64,000 nucleotides of DNA from Fasciolopsis buskii (taxonomy: Eukaryota > Platyhelminthes > Trematoda > Plagiorchiida > Fasciolidae). The DNA is taken from assembly GCA_008360955.1 (NCBI GenBank), contig LUCM01001632.1, forward strand, positions 1-64,000, given 5' to 3'. Every line of letters starts with the position of its first letter. The stretch's first letter is position 1. Shown piece by piece: positions 11,948-24,922 of the stretch. Position numbers and translations under genes: made by a program. The notes under the pieces were generated by a model. It made no database searches. It was not told the DNA's origin and saw only the letters and a program-made list of their open reading frames with translations.

Positions 11948-12268
11948 TCACTCGGTGTCTTGCCGTTTGTACTTTTCTAATGATTGAAAATCTCGTGGTT
12001 TGACACGATATCTCCGTCGCACTTTGTTACTGGACTCACATTCCCATATTCGCAAAATTTTAGACGAGACGGTATGAATCGATATCAGTTTAATAGATCT
12101 TACCACCGACTCTGGTGGAGCTTTCTTATAGGTTATTGGTGGTTGCACTTTGATGATCCATTCTAGACAAGTCGCGACCAATGTACAGGCATGCGTGCAA
12201 TCCGGTTTTGTCAGACGGCGGACAAGCGGAGATAGTAATATCAAATCAAGACCGCAATATCTCGTTGG
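11948..12268 (-). CDS. Candidate coding exon, unknown protein
   Basis: An open minus-strand frame extends 107 codons from a possible acceptor (TAAAACTTGGCAG, exon starting at 12268, phase 0) to TGA at 11948-11950. Composition is coding-like and basic towards the end (SSNKVRRRYRVKPRDFQSLE). The stretch CTHACTLVATCLEWIIKVQP is hydrophobic with three Cys. The frame is open 16 codons further upstream to an in-frame ATG at 12316, so an intronless start is also possible. An internal GTAAGATC could be a donor, in which case the downstream half would be intron. The family is not recognised. Confidence 0.33.
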   Translation of the reverse strand, partial: PTRYCGLDLILLSPLVRRLTKPDCTHACTLVATCLEWIIKVQPPITYKKAPPESVVRSIKLISIHTVSSKILRIWECESSNKVRRRYRVKPRDFQSLEKYKRQDTE

Positions 12269-12319
12269 CTGCCAAGTTTTAGCCCACATAATGGGTATTT
12301 GAAAGGCATGAGACAATCG

Positions 12320-13194
12320 TGTCGTGAGTTGTGACAGCCAATCAAGACGAGTGGTTCGGATTCAGGAACGAAAACGACGTGAACTGAATCAGGTGAAATG
12401 CAGCAGACGAGATGAATCAATCACAGCGTGACACCGACAACTGATGAAGTAATGACGGTCATACGGGGACAATTATCCAACGAAAATAGTCCATAAATAC
12501 TCGATGCTATCATTTAATAGAGCTCGGTTTTATGCTGTTTTGGTTTGGTTGTTTTCGCTTTAGTTATTTGGAATAGACGATACCGGTCTAGAGACAGGGT
12601 CGACTGGCTGAAGAGCAGACATCGGAACAGTAATTAGACTTAACCCAACGGGCAGGGATGTGCGAGCCAGTACATAAAATATTTTGTCCAGATCAGGCTA
12701 ACGGTGCGTCATCTAGTTTACGTTGCCATTCGTTCTCGTTTTCGACGGCCTTATTTACACTAGGACTTCTAAGACATGACTACTTGTGTGCGTGTGTACC
12801 TACAGGTACTGCTGCTAAGTGGGCATAACTTATAGGAGACAGTGCATGCGTACAAATGTTGCTGATCGATAAAGAACCACCGTCGACAGTTCCGTTTCGA
12901 TCTGGTGAGTTTTTCCAAATATCACGCTGATTCTGCTGTGCCTACTATTAACTTCGATGTGATATGGGTAGTCAAAATGCGGAATTACGGCGCGATGGAT
13001 ACCAAAAGCTTAAAAACTTATCCCGATAACCGAAATTCTCCATATGCCAGAATGTTCGAATTCGTGCGGAGTGGGTTTTATAGATTGGCCGTTGGAGAAG
13101 TAGGTGCATGTCCATGTGCGTGTGTGCCTGAGTACCACCGTATGCAAAGGGCTCAAAAAGCCCATTCCATTTGATTAACGTATGTGGGAGCAAA
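12320..13194. other. No gene recognised
   Basis: No splice-bounded frame or repeat that I can support. Overlapping open frames on both strands at 12905-13193 have no other signals. Confidence 0.35.
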
Positions 13195-13375
13195 GCTTTT
13201 ATCTATTTACATCCTTTATTAATGAAATGGCATCATTTTCCAGGAAGGGGCCGCCCCCAAGAGGGCTGTCATTTGGGGAGGTTGACCGGCAGTGGGAGGA
13301 TTGGAACTCGAGACTTTCACTTCCAAACGCTGCGGCTCCATCTGATTGGCTACCGACGGTCAACAAAAATCACCG
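13195..13375 (-). repeat. tRNA-derived SINE, copy a
   Basis: On the minus strand it reads as a decayed tRNA head followed by a unique body. The body blocks GGTCAACCTCCCCAAATGAC and CCTGGAAAATGATGCCATTT correspond to those in the copies at 25.4 and 31.2 kb, and the 3' end is CATTAATAAAGGATG. The head (around GGAGCCGCAGCGTTTGGAAG) is more diverged than in the other copies. Confidence 0.65.
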
Positions 13376-13399
13376 AACTAATTTTGATCTGCATAAAAT

Positions 13400-14970
13400 T
13401 CATTTGAGGACTACACATCTCTAACTTAGTCTTCATTTTTGTTCGTTAACGAAGCCAGACCTGACGAGCTCGAGTATTGTATGACATGCTTTATGTAGTT
13501 TTCGACTTTTTTGTTCACCTGCTAAACGCATTACTAATTCACAATTGTTCAGGGTTACCCTTTGTCAATGGGCTGAATATTCACTAGTTTGATATTGTCG
13601 TCATTTCATGTGAAATTCTGGTGTTTCGCCCAAACAGGTTGTACATGCAAATTCACTTAAAAAGTAGCAACTGAGTACCACTTTCCAGAAGACGAAAACA
13701 GTCGGTCGAGAGAAGTCTGGGTGGAAAGTGGTCTGGTTGTAACAAACAAGGGTCTGTGAAAAACCCGTGCACACGGCACTACGATGAATAAATGAGCTGT
13801 CGACCAGTTTCATCTTTACCCAAACTAAGCGAGCGCGTGCCTTACTGAACCATCCTGGCGAACGGCGACGGTTGAGTTTGCCAAAACAGGGGATCAACGA
13901 AGTCCCATCATGAGAAATGATTGAAACAGGGCGAATCAAGTCCAAAAGTGAAGCGGAACAAATGGAAAAGTGAGTGCCGCGTGAGGTGTTATGCAGCGGT
14001 TCTATATTGCTTTTTTAAAACAATTCTCTTGCAAAAGAAGGCAACAAGTTTGTTTTTCAAAAGAATAACGTTAAATCGAATCGATCGCTGACGAAAATCA
14101 ACCAAGCGGAATGCACCCTTCATGGTAAAAGCACGCAGTACGACAAGCTGGGATACGGAATGAGAGAAAAAGGAAAACGAAATAAGAGTTAACAAATGCT
14201 TATCCACTGCGGCGATCCGAAACACCAACGTGATCACTGCAGAGTTGAAAAATTTCCAAAAATAGTCAAAAATGCCAAGCAACCAGCTGAGGTTTGAGAC
14301 GTTAGCGCGGCTACAAACTTTGTGTTACATTTCAGGTATATTCAAAAATTCGGTGAAACACCTACCAGGTGTGACGAATTGGTAATTTTACAGTTAAGCG
14401 TACACATTTTATTTGACTGTTATTGGTAGATAATTAGAAAATTTAAAATTTAGTTGAATTTGTTTTCTCCGAAATCTTTGAATTCCAAATTGTAAACCAG
14501 TCAAGTCAAATCAAGAGAAAATGTGTTTTATGTAGACAAATATGGATGGATTTTCAAGTGATACAAATAAAACAGCGAATTCTTGGGATAATCATGGACA
14601 CTATTCAGGGAGACTTTTGATAAAGAAAGCGGTTTGATAAAGCATTAACGATGCGCAACGGTTGAGAATGAGTTCTGCTGTCACTCGCCACTATCTCGTA
14701 CCTTTGGCGTAAACGAGCAAAAATAGGACTGACTAGAAGTATATGTACGAGAAAGACGAATTGTAAAACTGAAATGAATCGAATAATGAGAAATATTCCC
14801 AAGCAATACTGTTTGAAACCGGTGGCTTATTTTAGATAACAAACTGTCTAAGAATCTAGCGCAGGCGTCAAAGTGGTTTCGGTGAAGGAAATCAGTAAGC
14901 TTGTCTTTGTTAACCCCACTGCATTGTGCAATTAGTGTTAGAGTTTCGACGATGAAAGTGCAATTCCTCC
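13400..14970. other. No gene recognised; one long unassigned open frame
   Basis: A 114-codon minus-strand frame at 13601-13945 contains RRRSPGWFSKARARLVWVKM and a possible internal acceptor (GGGTTTTTCACAG), but I cannot assign it. The rest is AT-rich sequence with no recognised feature. Confidence 0.3.
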
Positions 14971-14974
14971 CTTT

Positions 14975-15170
14975 ACCTTTTTCTTTTATCTTTAACTTCG
15001 TTTATTAATGAAATAATAATGGACGTCGTTTTCCAAGATGGAAGTCGCGGCCAACATGGGGTTCCCAAGTGAGGACTTTGATCGGCGGTGGCAGAATTTG
15101 AAACCGCTATCTTCTCCTCCAAACGGAACAACGTTATCCGTTTGGCCGCTGATGGTTACGCTAGAAACAA
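14975..15170 (-). repeat. tRNA-derived SINE, copy b
   Basis: The minus-strand order is the same as in the other copies: head with GGAGAAGATAGCGGTTTCAA in the B-box region, CTGCCACCGCCGATCAAAGT, a body with GCGACTTCCATCTTGGAAAA, and a tail with TTTCATTAATAAACGAAG. It is more diverged than the copies at 25.4 and 31.2 kb. Confidence 0.65.
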
Positions 15171-15179
15171 GCATTGGAG

Positions 15180-16225
15180 AGCAGTAGAACCACAGTACAA
15201 GAACGCATGAAGTAAGAAAATAAAAGGAAACCACATACTCTACTGTGGGCTTACTCAGGCGAATGGATAAAGAGTCTATTCACGGTGCCCAACACAGATT
15301 CAGCATTCTTTGTCCAAGAAAGATTTTGTGTCCTATCCCTACCTGAGTAAAGGACAGAAGAGTATTTTCGGATGTATTGATTATTAATTGCTAAAGAAGG
15401 AAGGTTGCTCAGGGTAGATGAATGTCTGGAACTACTCTGAATACTGAACACTCAATGACAGGAAATAACCAGTCGCTGAGCTCATCTAAATTATCTTACA
15501 AATGAATTATATTGCCATTGACATCGTAAGAACAGCAAAAAACAAAGTCTTCACAATGTTAGCAAAAAATGAAACGGGGAAAATAGGAGGCTTGCCAAAA
15601 TTAGGGGAGAAACGAATTGTAGTCCGAGTCACCCATTGGAAAACCCCTGAAATAAATGTAAGGAAAGGAACTCAATGTTACGACACCACACACCTCTAAC
15701 TCAAAAGAGCTGAAGAGCAAGCGTTAGCTCAAAACTTATCAGCTCCTTTCATGGGCATTGGTCTTGTTCTAACAGGTCTATAATGGTAGGTATAGCTATG
15801 ATCACAAGACGCATTGACTATCCTGGATAATGGAGCCACAATTTGGGGTGTATATGGATTGAGTAGCAAAAACAAAAGTGAATCCAGTAGCCAAAGCACT
15901 GCTTTTTAACTCCGAACAAAGTTTTCTGGAGGAGTTTTCAAAAAGGCAGTACGTTTATATCTGAGTCACACGAGCCAGAAAATGAGTAAGTTGAATAACA
16001 TGAGTTTTGTTCTGTATTTGAGTGAAAATCAGGGCGTGCCAAAGGACCAGGTCAACTTCTTTAGTAATTTTGATGTTCTGCTTCCGTATTTATTTCGTAA
16101 TAACAGCTTCCGGTTGAGGATCAGGTTATTTGAATAATCCCAGTGACAGGCGGCAAAACATGATGACAAATGATACTTTAGGTCTATTAGGAGGTTGAGA
16201 AATTTCTGCGTTAGATAAATGTCCG

Positions 16226-16256
<31 letters not shown>

Positions 16257-19200
16257 TGATGAGCGAAAATATCTACAGCTCGGGTTGCATATTTTAGACA
16301 CGTTCGACAACGAGTCCTAGTTTGGATCGAAACGTCACAATAAACGTTACAATTCAGCGTACGCCTTCTGATCTTTAATATAGATACATATAATGTCACA
16401 ATACAGTTTCAATGTGAACGAGTAAAATTGACTTCTGTCAAATTCATCTTTCGGTTGTTTAGTCTTTTACTCCCCCAGAAACTGTTTGCCTGAGCTTGCA
16501 TTTTAGCGTCAAGAGATTGGAAGTCCAAACCTTTCGCTATCTATGGTGCGAACAATACTACAACGATGAGAAATTATGCTTCAGAGGTTATTCCTAAATT
16601 TGATCAAGTCTTCTTTCACTAGTACTCGACCGAGATGGGGCACATGAGGACTTTGTGCCACCTCTAACTGATTGCAAATATTTCCTGACTTCTTGACTTC
16701 CACAAACCTTACGTGCAAGCGGTTTCTATTTTCCGACAATTTTGATCGTTGGGAATGAAATAACTTTGGACTTTAGCGGTTTTCAAGTTGTTTACCGAAT
16801 TTGGTACATGAAAGAATAGTACAATAAAGAAAAAAAGGCTGGATTGCCAATCACGAAAAGGTCGACGGTAGTAGCTTCAAGGAGGTATGAAAAGATACGA
16901 GGATAACGTTTGAGTAGACGAATGTTCACCTGGTTCACGCATGCGATCAATATATTTTTGACCTTAGTATTTAAGTGTAATCAACGTAGACAGGGTCCGT
17001 CAGTTATGAATGAACTGGATAAGGCAACCTGTTAAGACTGGATTTATCTCGGAATCAACTAAATCTGCGAGTTAGGACCTGCGATGTCGAATCTCTTGTT
17101 TCCACGTTTTTTCAAGCTCTGTCCTCTCACGAAGATGAATTTTCCCCCAGAAGAAATTTACAGTTGACGCCAACACATGCTTGTTTATCAAAAAACTCGT
17201 ACTTGGCTTATAGAAAAAGCACTCGTGCATTGTCTTGATATAAAATTTCTAATCTAATTCTCCAGTGCAATCTTCACAAGCACATTCTGACTTGCGTAAC
17301 TTGAGTAAGTCTCTCGAACCAAATGCGCGGCTGAGAATTCTGTTTCTGTCTGTTAGTTACAGCGAACAAAGTAAGTTAGCATGCCCAAACGATGGCAGAA
17401 TTCTAGCTAATCGTGACTTTTCGGGCCGAATGAGCTGCTTCTTCTTTCAAGTTTGTATCGGGAGGTCTTTCGCTTGAGGAATTTGTGCAAATAAAATTCA
17501 GGTTTTAATGTTCTGAAACACCAGAAACTGGCCCTGACGAAATTTCGCAAAACGAATGAGCGAATTACCGTCTTCGGACGATACATTAACGGATATTGTT
17601 ACGTGATTCGCTCTATGTGAATAACGCTGACGCGCCTAAGTCTAATGGCATTCAGAGGAAATCAGACTGCGCAGCCCATGTTTTGCATGAGTTACAGAAT
17701 TTATACTATACCGACCGTGGCCATGAGGGAGTCAACGACATTTACAATAAATATAAAGCTCAAAATATTAAATAATTTGTTGTCGGGCCATTAAGAGTTG
17801 GTTACGTTTCCCTGTGCACACAGTAGCGAACGATAAACAAGCCTGAAATATGAGCCGGAATTTCGTCAGTTGCAAATATGCGTGATTCCACCGAATCTTA
17901 TTAGGAATACAAACCAAACATCTTTTTCCCTAGATGGACTTATAAATATTTTTCCACGCTATTCAAGCGTGATGGTACACTCACGGGGTGAGAATCTACA
18001 TTCGTGAATCCGACTGGTGGGGAACCAAATTGCCAATGGTTCATTATGAATATCACATGTTTGCACAATGCAGGTGTAATTTTCTATCAGGAACCCACAT
18101 ATCCGGTGGTAATGTTCACGTCAACTTGGATTAGAAGCCTGGGGTAAATTTCGTGAGATAAATTCCTTTCCTTGATGCGAGATCACGTAAATAACGCTTT
18201 TGGTTTTGCTGTCACAAGGAAATTTGTTGTCTTTAGAAGACAGCAACGCAGCGTCGTCTTAAATAGCGGTCCTGATCACCGTTGCCAGGACGAATGTTTT
18301 CATTCAACTTGGTTATAGTCGGTCAATATTATTGTCACACTTCCAATTTCATTGGCACTATGAAATGTACCTAGAACTGCTTGCCTAACAATGCGCTTCC
18401 ATGGGGCAACGACCAAAGTTAAATTGTTTTATCCGTCCAACTGAACCCAGTGAGTGGAAAGTACTCCACAGTCTGTCACGAATTTATCCTTCGTAAGTAA
18501 ATGATAAAACATCAATCACGAATTCGAAACGCAAAGATGAATGGGCAGTGCATATAGCTGAATAAATTTCACGGAGACATTGAATGACAACCGTGAGTTG
18601 TTCCTCTCCAAGATGGGTGACTAAGGCCACGTGACTCCTCCTAATTCACAATGCGATTTTACATAAAGCTATATGCACAGAAATAAATCTGAATATCGAT
18701 TAGAGTGACTCACTGTCTCTAATGAACCAAACGCATATCCACCGCAATGATGACACTACACTCAAATAAGAATAAAACTGGCAGACCATCTTTAAGGATA
18801 ACAACTAAGTGTGATAATCAATAGAATATTAGTTAAGAAGCAAATAAAAGATACAAATCAAGAGAAAAATGGAAGAGTTAACCTTTATACGTATAGGCAG
18901 GCGCTTGGTATCTACGGTAGACCATAGCTTGGAACAGTGACCCTCTGAATGAAGACACTCTGTGCGTTTCAGATTGAAACACTTTCGTCTAAATTAATAA
19001 ACCCTACAGATCGTCTTAATCAATATGCTGAAAGATATGCGAACAGCTGAAGATCTGGTCCTCAAAGCTCAAAATGTAGGAGAATTACTGAATGGCTAGT
19101 AAAAAGATTGACAAAAAGGTACCACATCCAAAAGATATTTAAAGAATTCAAGATGGATCATTATATCAACGTTATCCAAAATGTACTTCTCATGAATTAT

Positions 19201-22200
19201 ACACATTTATTCTAAGGGTCTGATAACCGATTCCCTCTTTATATAATCCAAATTACACAAGATCTTACGAAACTTGGGCTTAAGAACACCGCTAATAATG
19301 TTGACATGCACATGTTCAGGCATTCAGCACACCTTGGTGAATTCGCCTGACCCGGCCATGACTGCGATAGTGAAAGCCGAATCCAACTTCACTTCCTAAC
19401 ATTCCATATCATCACGCGTGTAAATCCAGGTGGGCCAACACGTCCCATTGATTTTCGGTTGTCTTCGAATATAGTTCCAGGTTACTTGATTTACAATTTA
19501 ATCTACAAGTAAGTTGCTGTTCGTCACCCAAACCGTTAATTGTTTGCCAGGGTTTGTACCAGTTTCGCGCAACAAAATGTTTTTCACTTAACCAAAACGA
19601 TTTCTGATAAACGTTGGAATGACATTTACCAGGACCCGTTTGTTTAGGCTTTCCTAGTCCCTCACAAGTGAGTGGAAAAATAATACCGTTGCGGCTTCAA
19701 ATATGCTGAGCAAGGCCATCAGTTTTGGTTCCCACTTCTCGATGCCCAGTCAGAGTAAGTGTTCTCTGCTAAGTGGTTTCGTCTAGTAACATCTACAAAT
19801 ACGCAAAGATATAATCGACAACTGGCCAGTGATGCTACTTTGAATTGAATGTTTGTCTTATTGAAACAACCCATGCGTTTTTCGATAGCGGGCTGCTCTG
19901 CGAACGTGAAGCAACTGCGTGAAAACCTAAGTACAAAAAGATAATCTGCCACTCCAGATTATTTTTGGAGTGTTTCGTTTGTGGAATTCTTTTATTTTAG
20001 GAACCGATGCGATTCATCGTAATTCGACATGAGTTTCTCAAGCTTTGCTAACCGTGTAGATTATCATATCCAGTCCTTGGTATTTGTGATCGTGCTACAT
20101 AAATGTTGTTAGTTGTGTCCAGTTTATCCTCGTTTCCACCTTTCGGAATTTTCTTCTGTGCAAACCTTTCTTCATTCTTACGAATGATATCATACTAAAC
20201 TCTATACATGTTCAGTCAACAAGAAGGCCAAAGGATTTGTATGCTGGCCATTTTAATTGGGTTTCCGCTACAACTTTTGCAAAACTGACATACCGAAAGA
20301 TCTCGTGACCGGCGTCTCCCTAAATGTTAATTCTTCGTTTTCTTAGGGTGTTAAGTTCAGTTTTCACGTGAAATTAATAAGCGCATTACACAATGCGATA
20401 TAAGCCGATGAGTTAACGATAATAAATGATTCCTCACCTGCTGACGGTAGTGACCAAACCGGTTGATGAACACGGTAAACGTGCTGATTTAGGTAGTATA
20501 TAAACATCAGCAAGTGGTAGAACAACAGGTAAAAAAGACATCGCCATTCTTGCTGGAAATGGTATTAAATGAAATTGTGAATTTCATTTAAATCACGGAA
20601 ATGTATTATTCGACATAGCTATTTTATCATTTCTTCGCTGTCAAAGTCGCAAATAAATTTAGTCAGGTTATTTCCAAGAAAAATTTTTGGCATTCAAGGA
20701 AACCGTTCGCTCTAGCCAGTATTCCTGATAGCTTCAATGTACCGATGAGCTTTGCCTATTGTGATCGGCGAGAATTGGCAGAGCATTTTCCCAGAGCCCG
20801 ACTGTCTACGATGCCGTTTCATCCGGTAAGGTGGACTGCAGGATCATTAGTGTTTTTGAATTACTTTTGTACAATGTAGACGAAATAGGATTAAGATATG
20901 GAATTCAGGTTACCAGTTTGATTTATCAGCAGTCGGCGACGATCAGCTAGCTTAAAAAAACCTATTTCCTAATCACCAGCAAGGCATACCCACTACGCCA
21001 GTCAGATTCCGTACAGGGTTCCCTAGAGGCCGCCCGTGTAGTGCCCACATAGTCAAATTTTATATTGTCTTCACGATGTTTAAGGAAGCACGCTACTAGA
21101 TATCATTAGTTGTTTGAAAATCACATTAAACTGCATGCCGCTAAATGATTTCGCGGTTACTAGGTTTTTTGCACTCTTGTTATCCGAGGGGTTCAACATA
21201 GCTATGATTTCGCGTATGGACTCTCGAAATCGGTCTTTTTATGTGCCTTAGATACATCACGCTACGTTACAACGAGCACTGGGAATAAGTTGAGCCCTGT
21301 CACAATTAAATATATGGAACGAGTTAGCAAAGGATCAGGTTAAACCGGTGATGGGAAAATAAATGTTTGTCGGTCATGGGTGAACCTAATAGAAAATGAT
21401 ATTTTATTAATCCGTGTGTTGTTAAATCATTCAGCTCGATATGAAAATAAAATCAGGACACTCTACAGATCAGCAGTATGTGTGTGGTTTTCATGTTTAC
21501 TTTTATACAGAATTGTACCGGGCCACGTGCAGGATTGGATTTACTAAAGCAATGCCAGATACTTTGCTTCAACTTCAGGCATCGAAATTCAGGGCTAGTA
21601 TTTATGTATATATATATATGATTTCAGTTACCTTTATTTTTGCAGCACTGATTCTTGACTTTATGTACTGAATGTCCATAACAATCTGGGCATAGGATTG
21701 GTCTGAGCATTCGTAGCCTTTCTCTGTTGCATTGTTTTTTTTCCCACGAAGTTTTTTCAACTTACTTCCCAATGGGGGTGAAGTTAGTTACTACCAGGTG
21801 TTTGTCTTTTACAATGAAAGATTATTTACATCACCATAAATTGACGCAGTCCTTTGAAATAATGCCAGCACATTACAGAATAGGGTGCTCAACATATTCA
21901 CGGAATTACGCACTCATCTGGCACATTGGCGCTTTCCTTTCAAGCGTTAACATCAAAGGTGTGATGAGATTCACATTTCGAGGTTGTGAGGCCAAGATGA
22001 ACCCAGCGTCAGCCTAAATTGTCTATCATGTTGCATAGCTACTAATTTTACACTTTAGAACGGCAAATTTAAACAGAAGAGTAGATATGGCTTCACAAAT
22101 TCCAAGATAAACCTCAAAAATGGACTTGGATTTTATGTCAGTGTGGCGGAGTGGAATTATCTTCTGTGAGGTTAAGCAAGTTTCATTGAATAGTGATTTT

Positions 22201-23100
22201 AGATGACACGTATATATGTCTACAACAATCTCATCTCGACCAAATGAAATTGTTGTCTGAACATCCGGACGACGTAAAGAATCACCAAAAAACGGAAAAT
22301 ACCCATAAATGTCGTTGTCGTCAAAAAAACTCAACCCCTTTAAACTTACTATTTCGTTAACTTATCATTAGGGGAAATAATAATACCGTTCCTAATAGGA
22401 CAAAATGATCAAAATTATACGGGGGAAATTCTGGGGCAAACCAAAGAATTCTGTATGTTTAACTCAACTCCGAATAATTCGACCAGACCACTTCAATTTT
22501 CAATCAAGTTCATGCTAGTCAGATAAGTATCGGTGCATGGTGGACTAACAGTTATGCCAATATTTGGGTGCATGCAATTTGCAGTCCCACCGCGGCTCAG
22601 TGGAGAATGAAACCTACAAAATGGACTGCTCCTATATAGGTATATCTTTAAGCCAGCTACTAAGGGACATTGATATATACTGGAACAAGAGATAAAGAGT
22701 TGACTTTAATGTTACCAAACGCTGATTGCGACGTACGTTCTACGAATAAGGATACGGGCGCAGACCACCACAAATTGTTTAATTTTTGATAAACATAGGA
22801 ATCAAGATCAGTTTGGTTGTTGCTGATTGTGTTGCTTCCTCGGATATTGATGTTGAAGCCGAATTTGGACTAATTAGTGTATTAAAACAGAAGATTAAAA
22901 CTGCAAAGACTATACAAGAAAATCACGAGGATCATAAAATCAGCTTTTCATTATTGAATGGTTCCAAGCAATAAAGACCAAAATTGTTTGTAGGTTAATT
23001 GCGCAAGACAGTTGAAAGATGCTACTCGTTCCAGAGACGTCTGTACCCCAAAAGGCTGAACTAGGCGAAAAATCGGAAGGACATTGTTGCATAATCATTA
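15180..23100. other. Long stretch without a supported gene
   Basis: About 8 kb of AT-rich DNA. It holds a TA microsatellite (16231-16257) and a short TA run near 21607-21620. Short open frames such as 16029-16310 (-), 19719-19952 (-) and 22026-22334 (-) lack convincing splice context. I found no recognisable protein family or repeat copy. Confidence 0.4.
16231..16257. repeat. (TA)n microsatellite
   Basis: An uninterrupted run of alternating T and A of about 26 bases. Confidence 0.9.
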
Positions 23101-23104
23101 CATA

Positions 23105-23365
23105 CTATAACGACAGAATTGGTGAACAGTCCTGGTAGCGATGCAAAAACTGATTCCTCCAGCAGTAGTCCATTATCATCTTAGTTGGTACCTCTGCCCT
23201 ATGTACAACTAAGTGTGATCTGAAGGGAAACTGGGGATTGTGTGTTGGTATCACGTCAATAATCATACAGTTCATACGTCTTTTAATGAGTGTTTGTCCA
23301 AGTTGGGATGCCACACGCATCAACCATAATTTCGATTTTTGGATTGCAGTGGCCATGTAAAAGCT
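23105..23365 (-). CDS. Candidate exon downstream of the 23.5 kb exon, unknown protein
   Basis: The frame is open from an AG at 23366-23367 (phase 0, SFYMATAIQKSKLWLMRVAS) to TAG at 23105-23107, 86 codons. It also contains an ATG at 23354-23356 that would give an 83-residue protein. Residues look coding-like, for example EVPTKMIMDYCWRNQFLHRY. If the frame at 23536-23740 is spliced at its internal CAG-GTTAAC site (phase 0), it joins this exon in frame. That join is inference, and the acceptor tract is weak. No family recognised. Confidence 0.3.
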   Translation of the reverse strand, partial: SFYMATAIQKSKLWLMRVASQLGQTLIKRRMNCMIIDVIPTHNPQFPFRSHLVVHRAEVPTKMIMDYCWRNQFLHRYQDCSPILSL

Positions 23366-23477
23366 CTCGAGTAATTCAGCAGAAGTAACCCTGTTCCTAT
23401 AATCATTTGGTAGGACAAATTCCCATCACGGCAGCTGGATCAGGCGGTAAATCTCGTCCGTTCATTCATGTGCAACT

Positions 23478-23740
23478 TTATTTTTCTTTTGGACACCGTC
23501 TCATTGAGACATTCAAGCACTGACCACCGTTAACCTGAAACAGCCAGCTGGCCGATCGGCATACCGGGTCGGGGAAGATGTCTCTTGTTTCTGTCTTGGG
23601 GCCGCAGGTGACAGATGGATAACGATAGAGTCCATACTGAAGGATGATTACTCTGGAAGCATCTCTGTCCATCAGATACGTTTTGCCACTACTCCAAGTC
23701 ACCAAGCGTAGCAGACAGTCCTTGCGCTGTTTCCTCCCAT
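23478..23740 (-). CDS. Candidate Cys-containing exon, unknown protein
   Basis: An open minus-strand frame of about 86 codons contains DCLLRLVTWSSGKTYLMDRD, YRYPSVTCGPKTETRDIFPD and VCRSASWLFQVNGGQCLNVS, with five Cys, and ends at TAA. A possible acceptor (CTGATTTAG) lies just upstream. The stop codon overlaps an AATAAA, so it may be a terminal exon. Alternatively the CAG-GTTAAC donor at 23529-23535 splices it in phase 0 to the exon at 23105-23365. Cys spacing suggests an extracellular domain, but I do not recognise one. Confidence 0.38.
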
Positions 23741-23922
23741 TTCTAAATCAGCTACGGAAATTCAGAAATGGTGCGCGAGAGAAAATAAAATAACCATACC
23801 CAAGTTAGTCCGATATTTGACGGTCTATTTTAAGACGCTGACTCTAATTAAAGGAAGAATGCCAAACGTAGAACATACATAGGAGTTAAATAATAACAGA
23901 CGATTTTGTAAAATAAATTTAA

Positions 23923-24126
23923 GTGGCTACACAATCCACCTTATCGACGAGTGGCGACATGGCAGATCTAAGTTTCTTCTTCGAATATCATTTAAATGAC
24001 GAAATCAAAATTCATGGCCGTTTTTATCTCGATAAGCCAACAGAAACAGCATATTTCTCCCACATGGGCGGGAAAATTCCATTTCCTTTGACTATATACA
24101 ATCACTACACAGAAATACGGGGCTAA
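23923..24126 (+). CDS. Weak exon candidate, unknown
   Basis: A 67-codon open frame with fairly protein-like composition (ADLSFFFEYHLNDEIKIHGR, GGKIPFPLTIYNHYTEIRG) ends at TAA. It starts at a GTG with no clear acceptor. It is recorded because its composition differs from the surrounding non-coding frames; no family recognised. Confidence 0.2.
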   Translation: MATQSTLSTSGDMADLSFFFEYHLNDEIKIHGRFYLDKPTETAYFSHMGGKIPFPLTIYNHYTEIRG

Positions 24127-24727
24127 TGCAGCGCGAGTGCATGCAAAATGTGGTGAGTGGCTCCATATCGGAACTGAGTGATATGTACTATCCTCAGGCA
24201 GATAGGATGATTTTCACGTGGTTTGGTAGTACCTCGAAAACAGTCGCAGTTCACGCGTCACGATCGCACATATGAGACAAAATGAAGGTTGCCCTTCTTT
24301 GGACTACAAAACAGCTATTTGCGTAGTTGATGAATTAAACATTACGTTTTCTCCCATAGAGACGAGCTAGTTAGCACTTCGTATGTACCTTTACGTTTTT
24401 ATGTTTATACCAAACCTTATGAGATAATGAAACTAAAATTATGATTAAAAAGAATAATTTATGGGATTGAATGTCAGTCAACATTTTCTCAACTTGAGGC
24501 ACTAAAATTAAGACACGTGGTTCAGTGATTGCAAACCTCCAAGCGCTGTTGGTCCGTCCGCGAGTAAAATGTAAACTAGATATACCTACTGATAAGAATC
24601 AAAGCTAACAACATAGCGAGTGATTTTAAACATATGAATTGACATTCAACGGATGATATCATCGGAAATCACGTTGTCAGTGCATCGTTGTTGATTTTGT
24701 TCAGATTACCGCTTTGGAACTGGGTTG

Positions 24728-24738
24728 TAATCATCATC

Positions 24739-24813
<75 letters not shown>

Positions 24814-24829
24814 TTCGTCGTCGTCGTCG

Positions 24830-24875
<46 letters not shown>

Positions 24876-24922
24876 TATCATCACCATCATCGTCATCATC
24901 ATCATCGTCGTCATCCTCATGA
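24728..24922. repeat. (ATC)n / (GAT)n microsatellite, about 195 bp
   Basis: A near-perfect run of TCA/ATC units has interruptions by TCACCATCA, a TCGTCGTCG block around 24813-24830, and a GTC-rich end. Because the unit is a triplet it is open in every frame, giving artefactual poly-Ile, poly-His, poly-Met and poly-Asp frames on both strands. None of these should be annotated as a protein. Confidence 0.95.
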
